Assembly: GCA_947646735.1 (NCBI GenBank)
Contig: CANTFK010000829.1
Span: 62,001 to 126,000, forward strand
DNA: 64,000 bases
DNA from: Peronospora farinosa
Taxonomy: Eukaryota; Oomycota; Peronosporomycetes; Peronosporales; Peronosporaceae
Reading direction: 5' to 3'
Part shown: in pieces, positions 53,893 to 64,000 of the stretch
Numbering within the stretch: the first letter of the stretch is position 1
Layout of the letters: every line of letters starts with the position of its first letter
Program-made: the position numbers and the translations under genes
Notes under the pieces: generated by a model
The model's database searches: none
Seen by the model: the letters and a program-made list of their open reading frames with translations, nothing else
Told to the model about the DNA's origin: nothing

Positions 53893-56800
53893 ATGGCCTC
53901 AGAACACCGAGCCGTGGCGAGTGTGCGTGCTTCTATGGACTTTAATGGACCATTAAATGCATTATCTACATCTCCAAATAATCATTTAATTGCTGTGGGT
54001 GGTCGCGATGGTCTGTTACTTTTTATTGCAAATTTTACAATTGTATCGAATGTCCTAATTGCTTATTGTAATATTTGCAGTACTGAAGGTAGTAGCATTG
54101 GAAGCTGCAGGCTTTACAGAAAAGCGAAATTTACGTGTTATAGGCAAACCAAGTCTCAATTTTAGCACTAATGACATTCGATGGCATCCACGTACGTCAT
54201 TTTTAGTGTTTATCGAGAGAAAAAAGTGCTTTTTTTGGGATTCATTTGGACCATTTTTTGTGATTAGATTCGGACTATTTACTAGCTACAGCCGCCACAA
54301 ATGGTGCTGTTGTCATTTGGAACTTGGAACGAGATGGCTACAAACATGTTCAAGGTGAGTGAAGGTCAGTGGCTGAGAGTCTGGAGATGAAGAGAGAGAG
54401 AGCGAGTGATTTGATGGAATTTTTGGTATAGAACGTGTGCTGAATGGACATCGACGTGCAGTAAATCGCATCTGCTGGCACACGACGGACTGGAACGTGC
54501 TTATTAGTGGCTCTCAGGATGGAACAGTGAAACTTTGGGTAACTCATCATATCTGCTGGCATCACGGCAGAATTTTTATAATGGCTACTTGTCTTTTTTT
54601 TTAGGTTGAAATGTAAAAATATGTTTCTTTGTGGTGTTGTATAGGATAAACGCGGTGGAAAAGTAGTGTCTACTTACCAGCCAAAGTCGGAGAGTGTGCG
54701 TGATGTTCGTGCAAGTCCGTTCCATTCCAACAAATTTGCTGCTGCTTTTGAAAATGGAATTGTACAAGTCTGGGATATGCGTAAAAACACACAACCTGAA
54801 CTCAAGTTTACAGCTCATAAGGGTTTGGTACTGAGTATTGACTGGCATCCGACCGATGCTAATGTACTGGCTTCGGGTGGACGTGATCGCTACGTAAAGA
54901 TCTGGGAGCTGGGTGATGTTCGACAGCCGAAACAAACGATTCAGACAATCGCGAGCGTTGGTCGTGTGGCTTGGCGGCCAACTTGTGTGACACATATTGC
55001 CACCAGTGCATCACTTATGGACAATAGCATTCATGTTTGGGACACAAAGAAGCCATTCATCCCTGTGGCATCAATGAAAGGCCACTTGGATATTGCATCG
55101 GGCATTTCTTGGATGGACACACCTGTTTCACCAAACTTTGGTCAGCCTGAAATTCCAGGAGATTGGGAAGGTCATGATTACTGGCAACATATGCTCGCAT
55201 GCTCCAAGGATGGAACTCTCAAGCTCCATTCACTTGCGGATTCGTTCAAGCCGCACCAATCGCTTCCAACAACGGCATTGGCACTCAACTCGAAAGGTCA
55301 AGTCGCCTTCTCCCATGATTACATCGGTACGTAGTCATGGCCTGTGCTGTTGTTTGTGGTGAATAGTATTCGTAAGGTTCATTGCGTGCTGCGTGTGTGT
55401 TCTTCCTACAGACAGGTCATGTGCGTCTCTAAAAATTCGTCGACATTTTAGCCTCGGCAGCTCACTTTTTACTGTTGCTGGGGTGTCATCTACCTCTCCA
55501 TTCATCGGTCCCGTTAGCGGCGAACGAAAGCTAGGTAACGGTCCGTTAGCCATGTCGCTAAGTCCCTATCATGGTAGCTCTGTTAGTCCAGAAGTTGCAA
55601 GTGCAACGCAGGAACAGTTACCGGCACGTACGTCCACAGGCTCGTTTGGAGCAGGTTCGCAGCAACCACCTTTACCACCCAAAGGTTTAAGCAGGAGCAG
55701 TGCAAACCTGGGAGGGTTATCCAGTGGGGTTCCAACTGCGAGTGCCGACCTTAAATTTGCTGGCGGAAGTAGCAGCAGTAATGCGGCGTCCGGGGTGGGC
55801 TCTGCAGGAATTGTGAGGGGCACCGGTTTTGCCTCTTCTTCCCAGTCAACGCTGCTAAATCTACAAAGCAGCAACATCAGTGGAAATGTAGCCGCGTTTT
55901 CAGACGGCAATTTTGTGTCCGCGTCAGGTCCGCTGGCGGCCTCGTCACCCATAATCCCGATGATGTCTGGACTGACTGTACCCCGAGCTTTAGTCGCTCT
56001 CGTAACGATGCAAAACATTAACAAGGCCAGTCAACTCGAGAAAATATTTCTTGGCAACGAAAGTGCATATATTCAAGCGGGAAAACAAGTGGAAGCCATG
56101 CGCGCGCAATTTGAGCAAGGCCAATACTTGAAAGAGTCGTTTGGTTTTGATGAACACGCATTTCGATTCCTCGCCAGACACTACTTACTCTATTCTGAGG
56201 GGGCTAGCGTTGGCATGAACTGTACAAACGGTTCGGGCGGTGCTGGTGACCAAACGTCAGCAAAGTCTAGTGTAAGCTTTGAGGACATGTGCGCGCATAA
56301 TGCTTTGGCTGCGTTTGTCACGGGAAACGCTCATTTGTGTCAGATGTGGCGCATTCTAGAGGTTTTATACACGAAGGAGGAAGCTGACGTAGGAAACAAG
56401 GCAAAGTTCAGCGGAACAATGGATACCAGCAAACATTATTCTAGTGATTATAGCCCCCGAGATCAAGTGGGCATGCCAATGGATGAGGAGTTCGATGAGT
56501 ACAATCCCGAAATCATGCAAAGTGATAGCAATCACGACGATCAAATGGAAAAGTTTGTGCGTGGAGAAAGCGGACTTACTAATGAGTTTGGAGATGATGA
56601 TTACTGTCACACGAATCTAAATCACAACAATGCAAGCGAGACAGCTATGCTACTTGAACAACTCGACCACGTAAACCCACAAGCTATGGAAGGATTCGAT
56701 CCGTATCCATATGACCCTAGGGGGAGACTTGCAAACGAGAGCGCACGTGAAGGCGGTGACCGTAACGGTGCGTCTGGGATTGCAAACGTGCGTGGTAATT

Positions 56801-57529
56801 CGTCCATGATTATGAATGGGAGTGCTGTCATGGGCGATCTCGGTCATTTACGTAGTGACGTATTGAAGGAACTATTGGAGTACTACACGGATATTGGTGA
56901 CCTTCAGACATGCGTTACGATAACTGTTGTCGTGAGCAGAGTGACAAACGTCGAAAAAGTGATGGGCAAGACATGGTTGCAACATATTTACATGCACTAC
57001 ATCGATCTTCTTCACCAGTTGCAGATCTACACGACCGCGAATGAATTGGTTGCAAATTGTTCGGACCAGTCGATTCGACAAATGAATATGGTACGTCAAT
57101 TGGTTTACTCTGTCTAAGAACTACTTTGTTATTAATGGAGATTGATACTTTATGTTTTGATGTGTCTGTAGAAATCTACAAGTGTTTATTTTAATTGTGC
57201 TAGATGCTCGAAACCTCTTGAAGCAACTGGTCCTAGTGAACGAGGTATTCCCGTGTCTATATGTGGAAGCTGCAGTAATGCTGCGACGCTGTGTTCAATT
57301 TGGTACGTCTCCTCATGTAGTTTTTATTTTTTTTATTGTCTCATGTAACTTGCTATTTTTTTTCATTCCTAGTCAATTACCAGTTCGAGGTCTCTATGTT
57401 TGGTGTCCAGTTTGTGCACATGGTGGTCATTTGGACCATTTAACCGAATGGTTTGCTCTCGAGACAGTATGTCCAACTGGATGTTCCCATCGGTGCTCTT
57501 TGAATTTTGTTTACACTCAAGAAAAATAA
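53893..57529 (+). CDS. WDR24: WDR24-like GATOR2/SEA complex subunit
   Basis: Eight exons (53893-54010, 54081-54191, 54268-54354, 54432-54538, 54645-55326, 55412-57090, 57172-57302, 57373-57529) give 1023 residues, every junction in phase. The N-terminal WD40 propeller has repeats such as DYLLATAATNGAVVIWNLER, VLISGSQDGTVKLWDKRGG, VLASGGRDRYVKIWELGDV and SIHVWDTKKPF. A long Gly/Ser/Asn-rich middle separates it from a helical region. The C-terminal zinc RING-like domain reads FNCARCSKP, CGSCSNAATLCSICQL, WCPVCAHGGHLDHLTEWF, CPTGCSHRC, which is diagnostic for WDR24/WDR59/Mios. GATOR2 supports TORC1 activation at the lysosome or vacuole. An in-frame ATG at 53851 is an alternative start. Confidence 0.92.
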
Positions 57530-57703
57530 CAATATATGCTAAATTCTAATCATCAGAGACTGTATACGGTGTATACGTACTACAGTTAAAAAAAATAATC
57601 AAAAGTAGTAACAATCGACCAGCTAGAAATACGATCTTTGGATTGGCTGAAATTATGGCGTCTATGATCCAATAAGAATAGACCAATCAACCTTTTCAAA
57701 GGA

Positions 57704-59230
57704 ATGGTGATAATGACAGAGATGCGACTATATAGTCGCAAGACAGAGACAAATCACGAGGTAAACAACGTGTCTCTACATTTAATTGCCGTAAATATAT
57801 AAGAAAATATAGCTGACGATTTCATGGATTATTGTAATGATGTTTTTATCTCCTTTTTTAGTCTGTAATTGGCAAGAAACGGAAGAAAAAGAAACGTCGA
57901 CGACTAGGAGACGATAATGAAGAGAAAGATGATGCATGCACTGCTTTGTATATGGCTGCACAAGCTCATATGAAGCAGAAAATGAAGGAAGTAGGACTGG
58001 AAGGGATTTTGCCACTGAGTTTTGGCAACAAAGTGATGATTAAGAAGATGAAAAAGCACAAAAGATCATTGGAAGAGACTTCGGAGTTGATTTTGGATGA
58101 GGAAAAGGTGGATCAAGTAGTTATTGGAGAGGAAATTGATGGTGTTGATTGGAAACAAGTGAAAGTGGAGGGTGGAGAGGAAGTTACTGCTATTGAGGTG
58201 GAAAAAGAGGAGGTTCAAATTAATGAGGAAGAGAGCTTGATTCCGGAGACGACGACTGTTGAAAAGGTGCGGGTAGTTTATGATTCGGATGGTGGAGTAG
58301 CGGAGCGAGTTGTTGAGAACGTTGAAGTGGGAGTAATGGTTGAGTCGGAGAAGCAGAGCGTGGATGCAATTGTATACAAGAAATCACGTGGCAAGAAGAA
58401 ATACAAGTATCCAGGTATGGATGCAGATGATGGTGTCGAAAGCTTTTTCTTAGTTTGTGCTGACTAGTTGAGTTGTTTGGTGTTTCTGTGTTGCAGTTGC
58501 AAAAGATGTTGTCAAGTTTTACGTGCAGAGGCACATTCTTTTTGAAAAGTTTGAGGACGGCATTCAACTTGACCATGAAAGCTGGTACTCGGTGCGTATG
58601 CATCTTTGTTGGCACTACCTCACTGTAAACTTGCTGACGCATAGTAATGAACTGCAGGTCACTCCTCAAGTGGTCGCTGAACATATTGCAACGCGTCTCA
58701 GCTGTGATGTAGTAATTGATCCATTTGCTGGTTGCGGTGGAAACGTCATTCAGCTAGCTATGACGTGCAAGCAGGTAATCGCAATTGATATCGACCCAAA
58801 GAAGATTCGTATGGCAAAGCATAATGCTGCTATCTACGGTGTGGCAGAGAAGATCGAGTGGATTGTGGGTAACTCGATCGACATTATGCCCAGGCTTAAG
58901 GCTGATGCTGTGTTCTTGTCGCCTCCCTGGGGTGGAGTATCGTACAACCGCCAGCATTTCAGTATAGAAGACATGCTAGTGAAAGGCGTGTCTGGCTTGG
59001 GTCTATTTGCCATGGCGCGCAAAGTGTCGAAGAATATCGCGTACTACCTCCCGAGAGGTACATCTACCAGTGATCTCGAAGCGCTAACACCTGGTGAGCC
59101 CGTTGAGTGCGAGAAGGTTTTCTTGAATGATCACCTAAAAGTGTTGACGGCTTACTACGGCGACTTGGTAACGCCGAACTTTCAAGCTGAAGAGAGTCTA
59201 GTACTTGTTGAGGACACAGGTGATACATGA
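57704..59230 (+). CDS. TGS1: trimethylguanosine synthase (cap hypermethylase)
   Basis: Four exons (57704-57760, 57862-58414, 58497-58591, 58658-59230) give 425 residues. A basic stretch (GKKRKKKKRRRLGDD, nuclear localisation) and LEGILPLSFGN precede an acidic linker. The catalytic domain has FYVQRHILFEKFEDGIQLD, WYSVTPQVVAEHIA, the SAM-binding motif VVIDPFAGCGGNVIQLA, VIAIDIDPKKIRMAKHNA and the m7G-stacking LSPPWGGVSY. It converts m7G caps of snRNA and snoRNA to trimethylguanosine. The first exon is inferred only from a good donor (GAG|GTAAAC) and frame; the other three are firm. Confidence 0.9.
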
Positions 59231-59319
59231 AGAGAGCAGAAACTACAAAAAACAAAATCCAAGCAATTGAATTGTTGCTGTGATACGGCATTCAATAGGG
59301 CGTGCAAACTTTACAGCCT

Positions 59320-60060
59320 TTAGAACGGGACTTTTGGGAGCTCCAACAAGCCAAACTCCGTCTTGTACATTTCCGCCATAGTGTTGTAAGCCAACATGTC
59401 ACCTGCACGAATCATGTTTCCTGCAAGACCAGTAAGTGACAAATTGTGTCAGTCCAATCCATAAAAAAGTTCACAGACTTTACGTCCTCACCGGCATCAC
59501 AGTTGAGAGGGGAGTCTGCCGCAGGGTCCGACAATAGCGATATCACAGCTAAGCACGCAGCCTACACAAATTATCAACAACAGTCAAATTACGACAAATA
59601 AGAAAACTATCCGAACAACTATAGGCCGGACCCTTAAAGTCCATGCTGGCGACCATTCACGCTTGAGAATATCAAGACAAATACTGCCGTCCTGGAACGA
59701 ATAACATGTAGTACAATTATACGCAAAAAAATGCGTTCATATTAGTAGATAAGAATTTCAAATAATTAATATTCTACGTATTTTTCTTTATATTTTTTAT
59801 AATAAACTTGCCTTAAAATGAACATTGGGATGAAAGATTTTCGTGATAAATTTCATCTTTGGCGGTTCCATGGGATACAGTGGACTCGTTTGAATTGCCA
59901 ATTCAAAGCAGCGATTCTCGAAAGGAGTGTCACTGGAACCACGAATAAAAGCCTTCCAGTGCATGATCGTGTCTTCTTCTGGGTATAACACCATGTCCTC
60001 CTCCGGATTCTTCTTGAGCTCTTGGAGCTCCTTCCGAAGACGCTTTACGTTCGTATTCAT
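59320..60060 (-). CDS. ubiquitin-conjugating enzyme E2 (Pex4-like)
   Basis: Four exons (60060-59812, 59691-59632, 59561-59492, 59420-59320) give 159 residues, the size of a minimal UBC domain. RLRKELQELKKNPEED starts helix 1; MHWKAFIRGSSDTPFENRCFEL, YPMEPPKMKFITKIFHPNVHF and the catalytic Cys88 in DGSICLDILKREWSPAWTL are canonical. The tail DSPLNCDAGNMIRAGD is like Pex4-type E2s, which recycle the peroxisomal receptor Pex5. The first intron begins GCAAGT, a GC-AG intron with an otherwise perfect donor. The frame upstream of 60060 is open, but the ATG there fits the family start. Confidence 0.9.
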
Positions 60061-60210
60061 TTTTTTTCTTATTTTCATCTTTTTATATGTATAATTGAAA
60101 TATATTTGACTTCCTGGTAGTTCACTATACGCTGCGATCATAAATGTAGCCATCTCCATATAGCCACCCGTTTGTTTCTGTGAAACTGATATAGTCTTTG
60201 TGCATGACAA

Positions 60211-60745
60211 AACCTAGTATAAAGTTATACCATCGTAAAAAATAGAATACTAATTATAGGCCAAACATATTAAGCAGCTAAATGCTAAATCCTAAAATGG
60301 AAAATTCTAGACAGTGCGTAGGTAGCAGTTTTTAGAAGCTAATTGGAACAATACGTTCGTTCTTGTGCTTTTCGACGTTACCTACACTACCGACACAATC
60401 GATAGACGACAAGCAGATGCATCAACGAGACGTACTTTCCCACACCGTAGTGTTGTAGCTATCGCAGACTATCCTTGGAAACATGAATCCCTGCTTAAAC
60501 AGATCGTTTCCAATCCAGTCTAAACTACCATTCCAAGTGGATTTTTATACATGAACAAAAAAAGACGAGAAATTATGTAAGAAAAAAAGATGTGTTCACT
60601 GCAATAATAAGGCTAAAATACTACGACTACGCCCCATCACACACAGCGAGCTAATTGGCGAAAAAGAAGAAGAAAAAAAACAATTATGCCGCCGAAGAAG
60701 GGGGGATGCGCAAGACGGGACACGACTGCTAGCTCGCACAAAAGG
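60211..60745. other. intergenic stretch, E2 and histone genes
   Basis: AT-rich, no recognised gene; should hold the E2 promoter and the histone H3 3' end. Confidence 0.4.
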
Positions 60746-61234
<489 letters not shown>

Positions 61235-61240
61235 TTATGA

Positions 61241-61252
61241 GAAGAATGAAGA
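61241..61252 (-). promoter_or_regulatory. initiator-like motif of the histone H3 gene
   Basis: Minus-strand CTTCTTCATTCT, about 85 bp before the ATG, matches the oomycete Inr (TCAYTYY); a second CTTCATTATC lies just downstream. Confidence 0.45.
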
Positions 61253-62439
61253 AGGGAGAACTTGCTCGCCGGCTCGGACATGAAGTATACAAAATTCAAG
61301 TAAAAAAGATAACCTGTATGCAAGCAGGAGAGGCGACGTTTTCTCTGGCGTAACTACAGCTCTGCCATTATACTTGAATTTCGTATTACGAAGTATCGGG
61401 GAGAGGCTCGAACGGGCGGGGCGACGTCGTCAATGACCATACCCAAACAAAGCTTTTTTCTTACCCCTGTCGCGCTTTTCCGTGTCTCTGGACCATTCGC
61501 TGCGCTGGCTCCCACATCCTGAAGACTGTCTGTGTAGAAAACATATAGAGTTTTGTATAGGCCCTTGGCTGCAGCCAATGGGCATTTAAAGGTCGACTAA
61601 AAGTCTTAGCTGGAGGCTTCGTATTTATCTTGGTTAAACTATGGATTCGTCCACGGTGTCGTTACGAGCCAACCGCCGATCCATTCACCAATCACATCAT
61701 AGCCCTACCCCTGATGAGTGCATAAGAAAAGCCACGTTTTTCCAAGCAATTTACTTCTGATTCTGTTAAAAGGTCGAATCGCGAGAAGTCAGTCAGCTAA
61801 ATACTGCTTTTATCTAGGGTTGAATACTGATGGTGTGATACCGATACATGTATTCATCAGACTACAAAATGGGAATTTCGGTCTGCTTCTGTCTATCTGT
61901 ACCTGAAAGTGGCTATAGAATCGATTTAGATTAACGCCTTTATACCGACTGATAGGAAACACAATAATACATCTACATTTTAATAAGACATGCATCACAG
62001 AAAATACGTCGACATCTTCTATTCTTGCCAAGTAAATGGAAATTATCGTTTTTTTGCGGAAGAGGGACATTATTTACCATGCCATGTGTTTGCTACGTTT
62101 TTACGACCATCACTCTCTCTTCCATTTTCAATTACGTCATCAACACTATCTCGTGTTTTGTACACAACCTACTTACATGGTGTAACATTTATGTACAACG
62201 TCATCGCAAATGGACTTTGAAGCATTGGCAGTCGAATGCTGTAACGCTGCTTTCCGGTACGCGGTTCAAATGAGTCATTATGTACTACAATGAAGCTCAT
62301 CAACTGCTTGACTTACCTCTTCGTTTTTTCACTCTATTTGGAACCAACTGAAACGTTGTTTTCACTGTGAAATGCTGCATTTTCCACCTCCAGAGAGACA
62401 TTTACGGCTTCGTCCGTGTGGACGCAGGCCGCCGAGACA
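61253..62439. other. 1.2-kb divergent intergenic region
   Basis: Between histone H3 (-) and the ataxin-10-like gene (+). AT-rich, only short frames without domains, no repeat recognised. Confidence 0.4.
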
Positions 62440-64000
62440 ATGGACACTTACCTAAACCAGCTACAAACTGGTATAAAATCTGTAGGATCTGAACGAAATG
62501 TTGAGAACGACGTACAAGTGACAGACATTGCTGAGGACGACGATGGACTTGGCTACACTTTTGTAGTGGATCGCAAGAATCCGACAATTGCGTCACTACA
62601 TGATGATTTATTGCCACTAACGCATGTAGTGGTTAATGCTAAGCAAGTATCAAGTCGAGTGGAGGCTCTGACAGCAGTTTTCCGCTTCCTTCGCAATGCA
62701 TGTGCAACAAATCGTGACAACCAAGACGCCTGTCTGGATGCTGGTCTGATCAAACGAGTACGACTCGCTTTCTGCTGAGTGGTTTACATTTTTTCAAGTG
62801 AATCTGAGGCTACTTGTGCACTGTAGGCCTATGATGTAGTGCTTCGGTGCTGTCTCTGGGTGGATGTAGAGGATGAAGCAGTTAAAAAGTGAGATTGGTC
62901 TTTGAAAATGATGATTCTTGTCAACGTAGCGGTACTGACATTGAGTGTGTTTCTTTTAATGCAGACATATCGTGCTGTTAGCTCATGTTGCACTCCAGTT
63001 TTGTGTAAACAGTGTCACCAGCAACCCGAAGAATCAGGTGGCAGTATGGGAATGCTTCTTTCCCGATGCTTTTCAGGTAAAGACGTTGTGAAAAATGTTG
63101 CCTTGCTTTGTATTTGCTGATAGTCACTTGCTTTGCGCAGAAAATGTTGCTGGAGTGCCATCAGTATCGCAATGTCGTCGCGTTTACAGTAGCACTGATC
63201 TTGAACTGTGTTAACTCAAATAGTACTGCTGCATCCGAACTCGAGGAAGTTGCCACTCGCCGGGTTGATCTGGTAGGCAGGGTCGGCAACACGACCTTTC
63301 ACAGAAACACTTGTTAACTTTTCTTACAATTTTACAGGTGTGTGCGCGGAACTTGGTGACCACGATTCTCCACCGCTGCATCGTAAAGCCGCAAGAGATG
63401 GACGCGTTACTGCCTATTGACACACAGGTCGATGCACAGGACTCGGCTTTTGAGTGGATCTCTTTGTTGTTTGGCGTTCTCTTCCGCGCCGGTCATATTA
63501 AAGACCTTTACAACGCCGTGGGAGCTCACATGCTCAGTAAACTTTGGTCTCGTGTGACTCCTGAGCAATTGATTTTGCTACGGATGTTCAAGATGTGGGC
63601 CGTGTCCACGCCCGTTGGGATCTTCGCTATCGCAATGCAGGAAGAGCATAGCGGAAAACAAGTACACGTATTCTCTGAGGGTACATTTGAGTTTGTGAGA
63701 AGTACATGGACCTACGTCATTACCGTCGGCGACGACGACAGGCCGAACGAAGCAGATGAAATCAGGAAGAAAGTGTGGATCGAGCTCGAAAACGAAGCAA
63801 AGTTGATATTGCTCGATGTGCTTGGAGAATTGACAGTCGGTCACACTCGACTGAATGCAGAGGGGGCCCGAAAACTACTGGTTTCTCTTGCCCAAGAGCT
63901 ACAGCGTGTTTGGGAGTTGGGGCGTCAAAATCCAGCAAAAAGGAATTATCGGGCAACCAAGTCTACGCTACAGCCACAAACAAACGGAGAGCCGCTCGGG
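62440..64000 (+). CDS. ataxin-10-like protein, 5' part
   Basis: Five exons within the window (62440-62757, 62827-62888, 62965-63076, 63141-63272, 63337 to the right edge), open to the end, giving about 428 residues so far. The segment FRFLRNACATNRDNQDACLDAGLI is the ataxin-10 armadillo signature. The following exons keep a helical-repeat character (HIVLLAHVALQFCVNSVTSN, NVVAFTVALILNCVN, NLVTTILHRCIVKP, FEWISLLFGVLFRAGHI). Ataxin-10 proteins are armadillo scaffolds linked to cytokinesis and O-GlcNAc transferase in animals. The conserved C-terminal domain is outside the window. An upstream exon before 62440 cannot be excluded. Confidence 0.8.

Overview
The window is nuclear DNA of an oomycete, most likely a Peronosporales species (Phytophthora or a downy mildew); this placement is inferred from the gene set and style. 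Genes sit tens to hundreds of bases apart and have short GT-AG introns, mostly 60-120 bp. Initiator-like TCATTYC motifs lie just upstream of several starts. The mobile DNA (Ty3/gypsy elements, Helitron-like DNA, a MULE) is of the kinds that fill such genomes.

Bases 1 to about 17450 are repeat-rich. (1) 1-3720, minus strand: the gag and protease end of a Ty3/gypsy-like element that is extraordinarily rich in GATC, with a candidate -1 frameshift heptamer at the gag/protease junction and a 26-27 bp tandem array beyond the gag start. (2) 4168-6685: a Helitron-like block, with two copies of a roughly 315-bp end sequence flanking about 20 degenerate copies of a short hairpin, some followed by CTAG. 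(3) 6716-9370: a decayed MULE transposase gene that still shows two 96-bp introns and is interrupted by a 484-bp solo LTR. (4) 9494-17243: a nearly complete but inactivated Ty3/gypsy chromovirus. Its LTRs are built from chains of small perfect hairpins, and two antisense reading frames lie between its chromodomain and 3' LTR.

From 17483 to the right edge the window is ordinary gene-dense euchromatin. Left to right it carries: a DUF455 ferritin-like protein (+), a secreted papain-like protein whose catalytic Cys position is Asp (+), a fumarylacetoacetate hydrolase family enzyme (+), a GRAM/myotubularin phosphatase (+), a cap 2'-O-methyltransferase (+), an RRM protein (-), a 734-residue helical-repeat protein (-), a heat shock transcription factor (+), a CDC6/ORC1-type AAA+ ATPase (-), an M48-type metallopeptidase (-), a TrhO/TSTD2 rhodanese (-), a D-threonine aldolase/D-serine dehydratase-type PLP enzyme (+), a frameshifted 2OG-Fe(II) oxygenase (-), a small RPA-like OB-fold protein (+), a RasGEF (+), a Leu/Phe-tRNA-protein transferase-like protein (-), a coiled-coil protein (+), a WDR24-like GATOR2 subunit (+), a TGS1 cap hypermethylase (+), a Pex4-like ubiquitin-conjugating enzyme (-), histone H3 (-) and the 5' part of an ataxin-10-like gene (+).

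These genes do not form one pathway. Their spacing fits independent, tightly packed transcription units, some divergent across very short shared promoters (69 bp between the oxygenase and the OB-fold gene). Exon boundaries were worked out by hand from splice sites and frame continuity, so they are predictions. Function calls rest on motifs recognised by eye; no database search was run.
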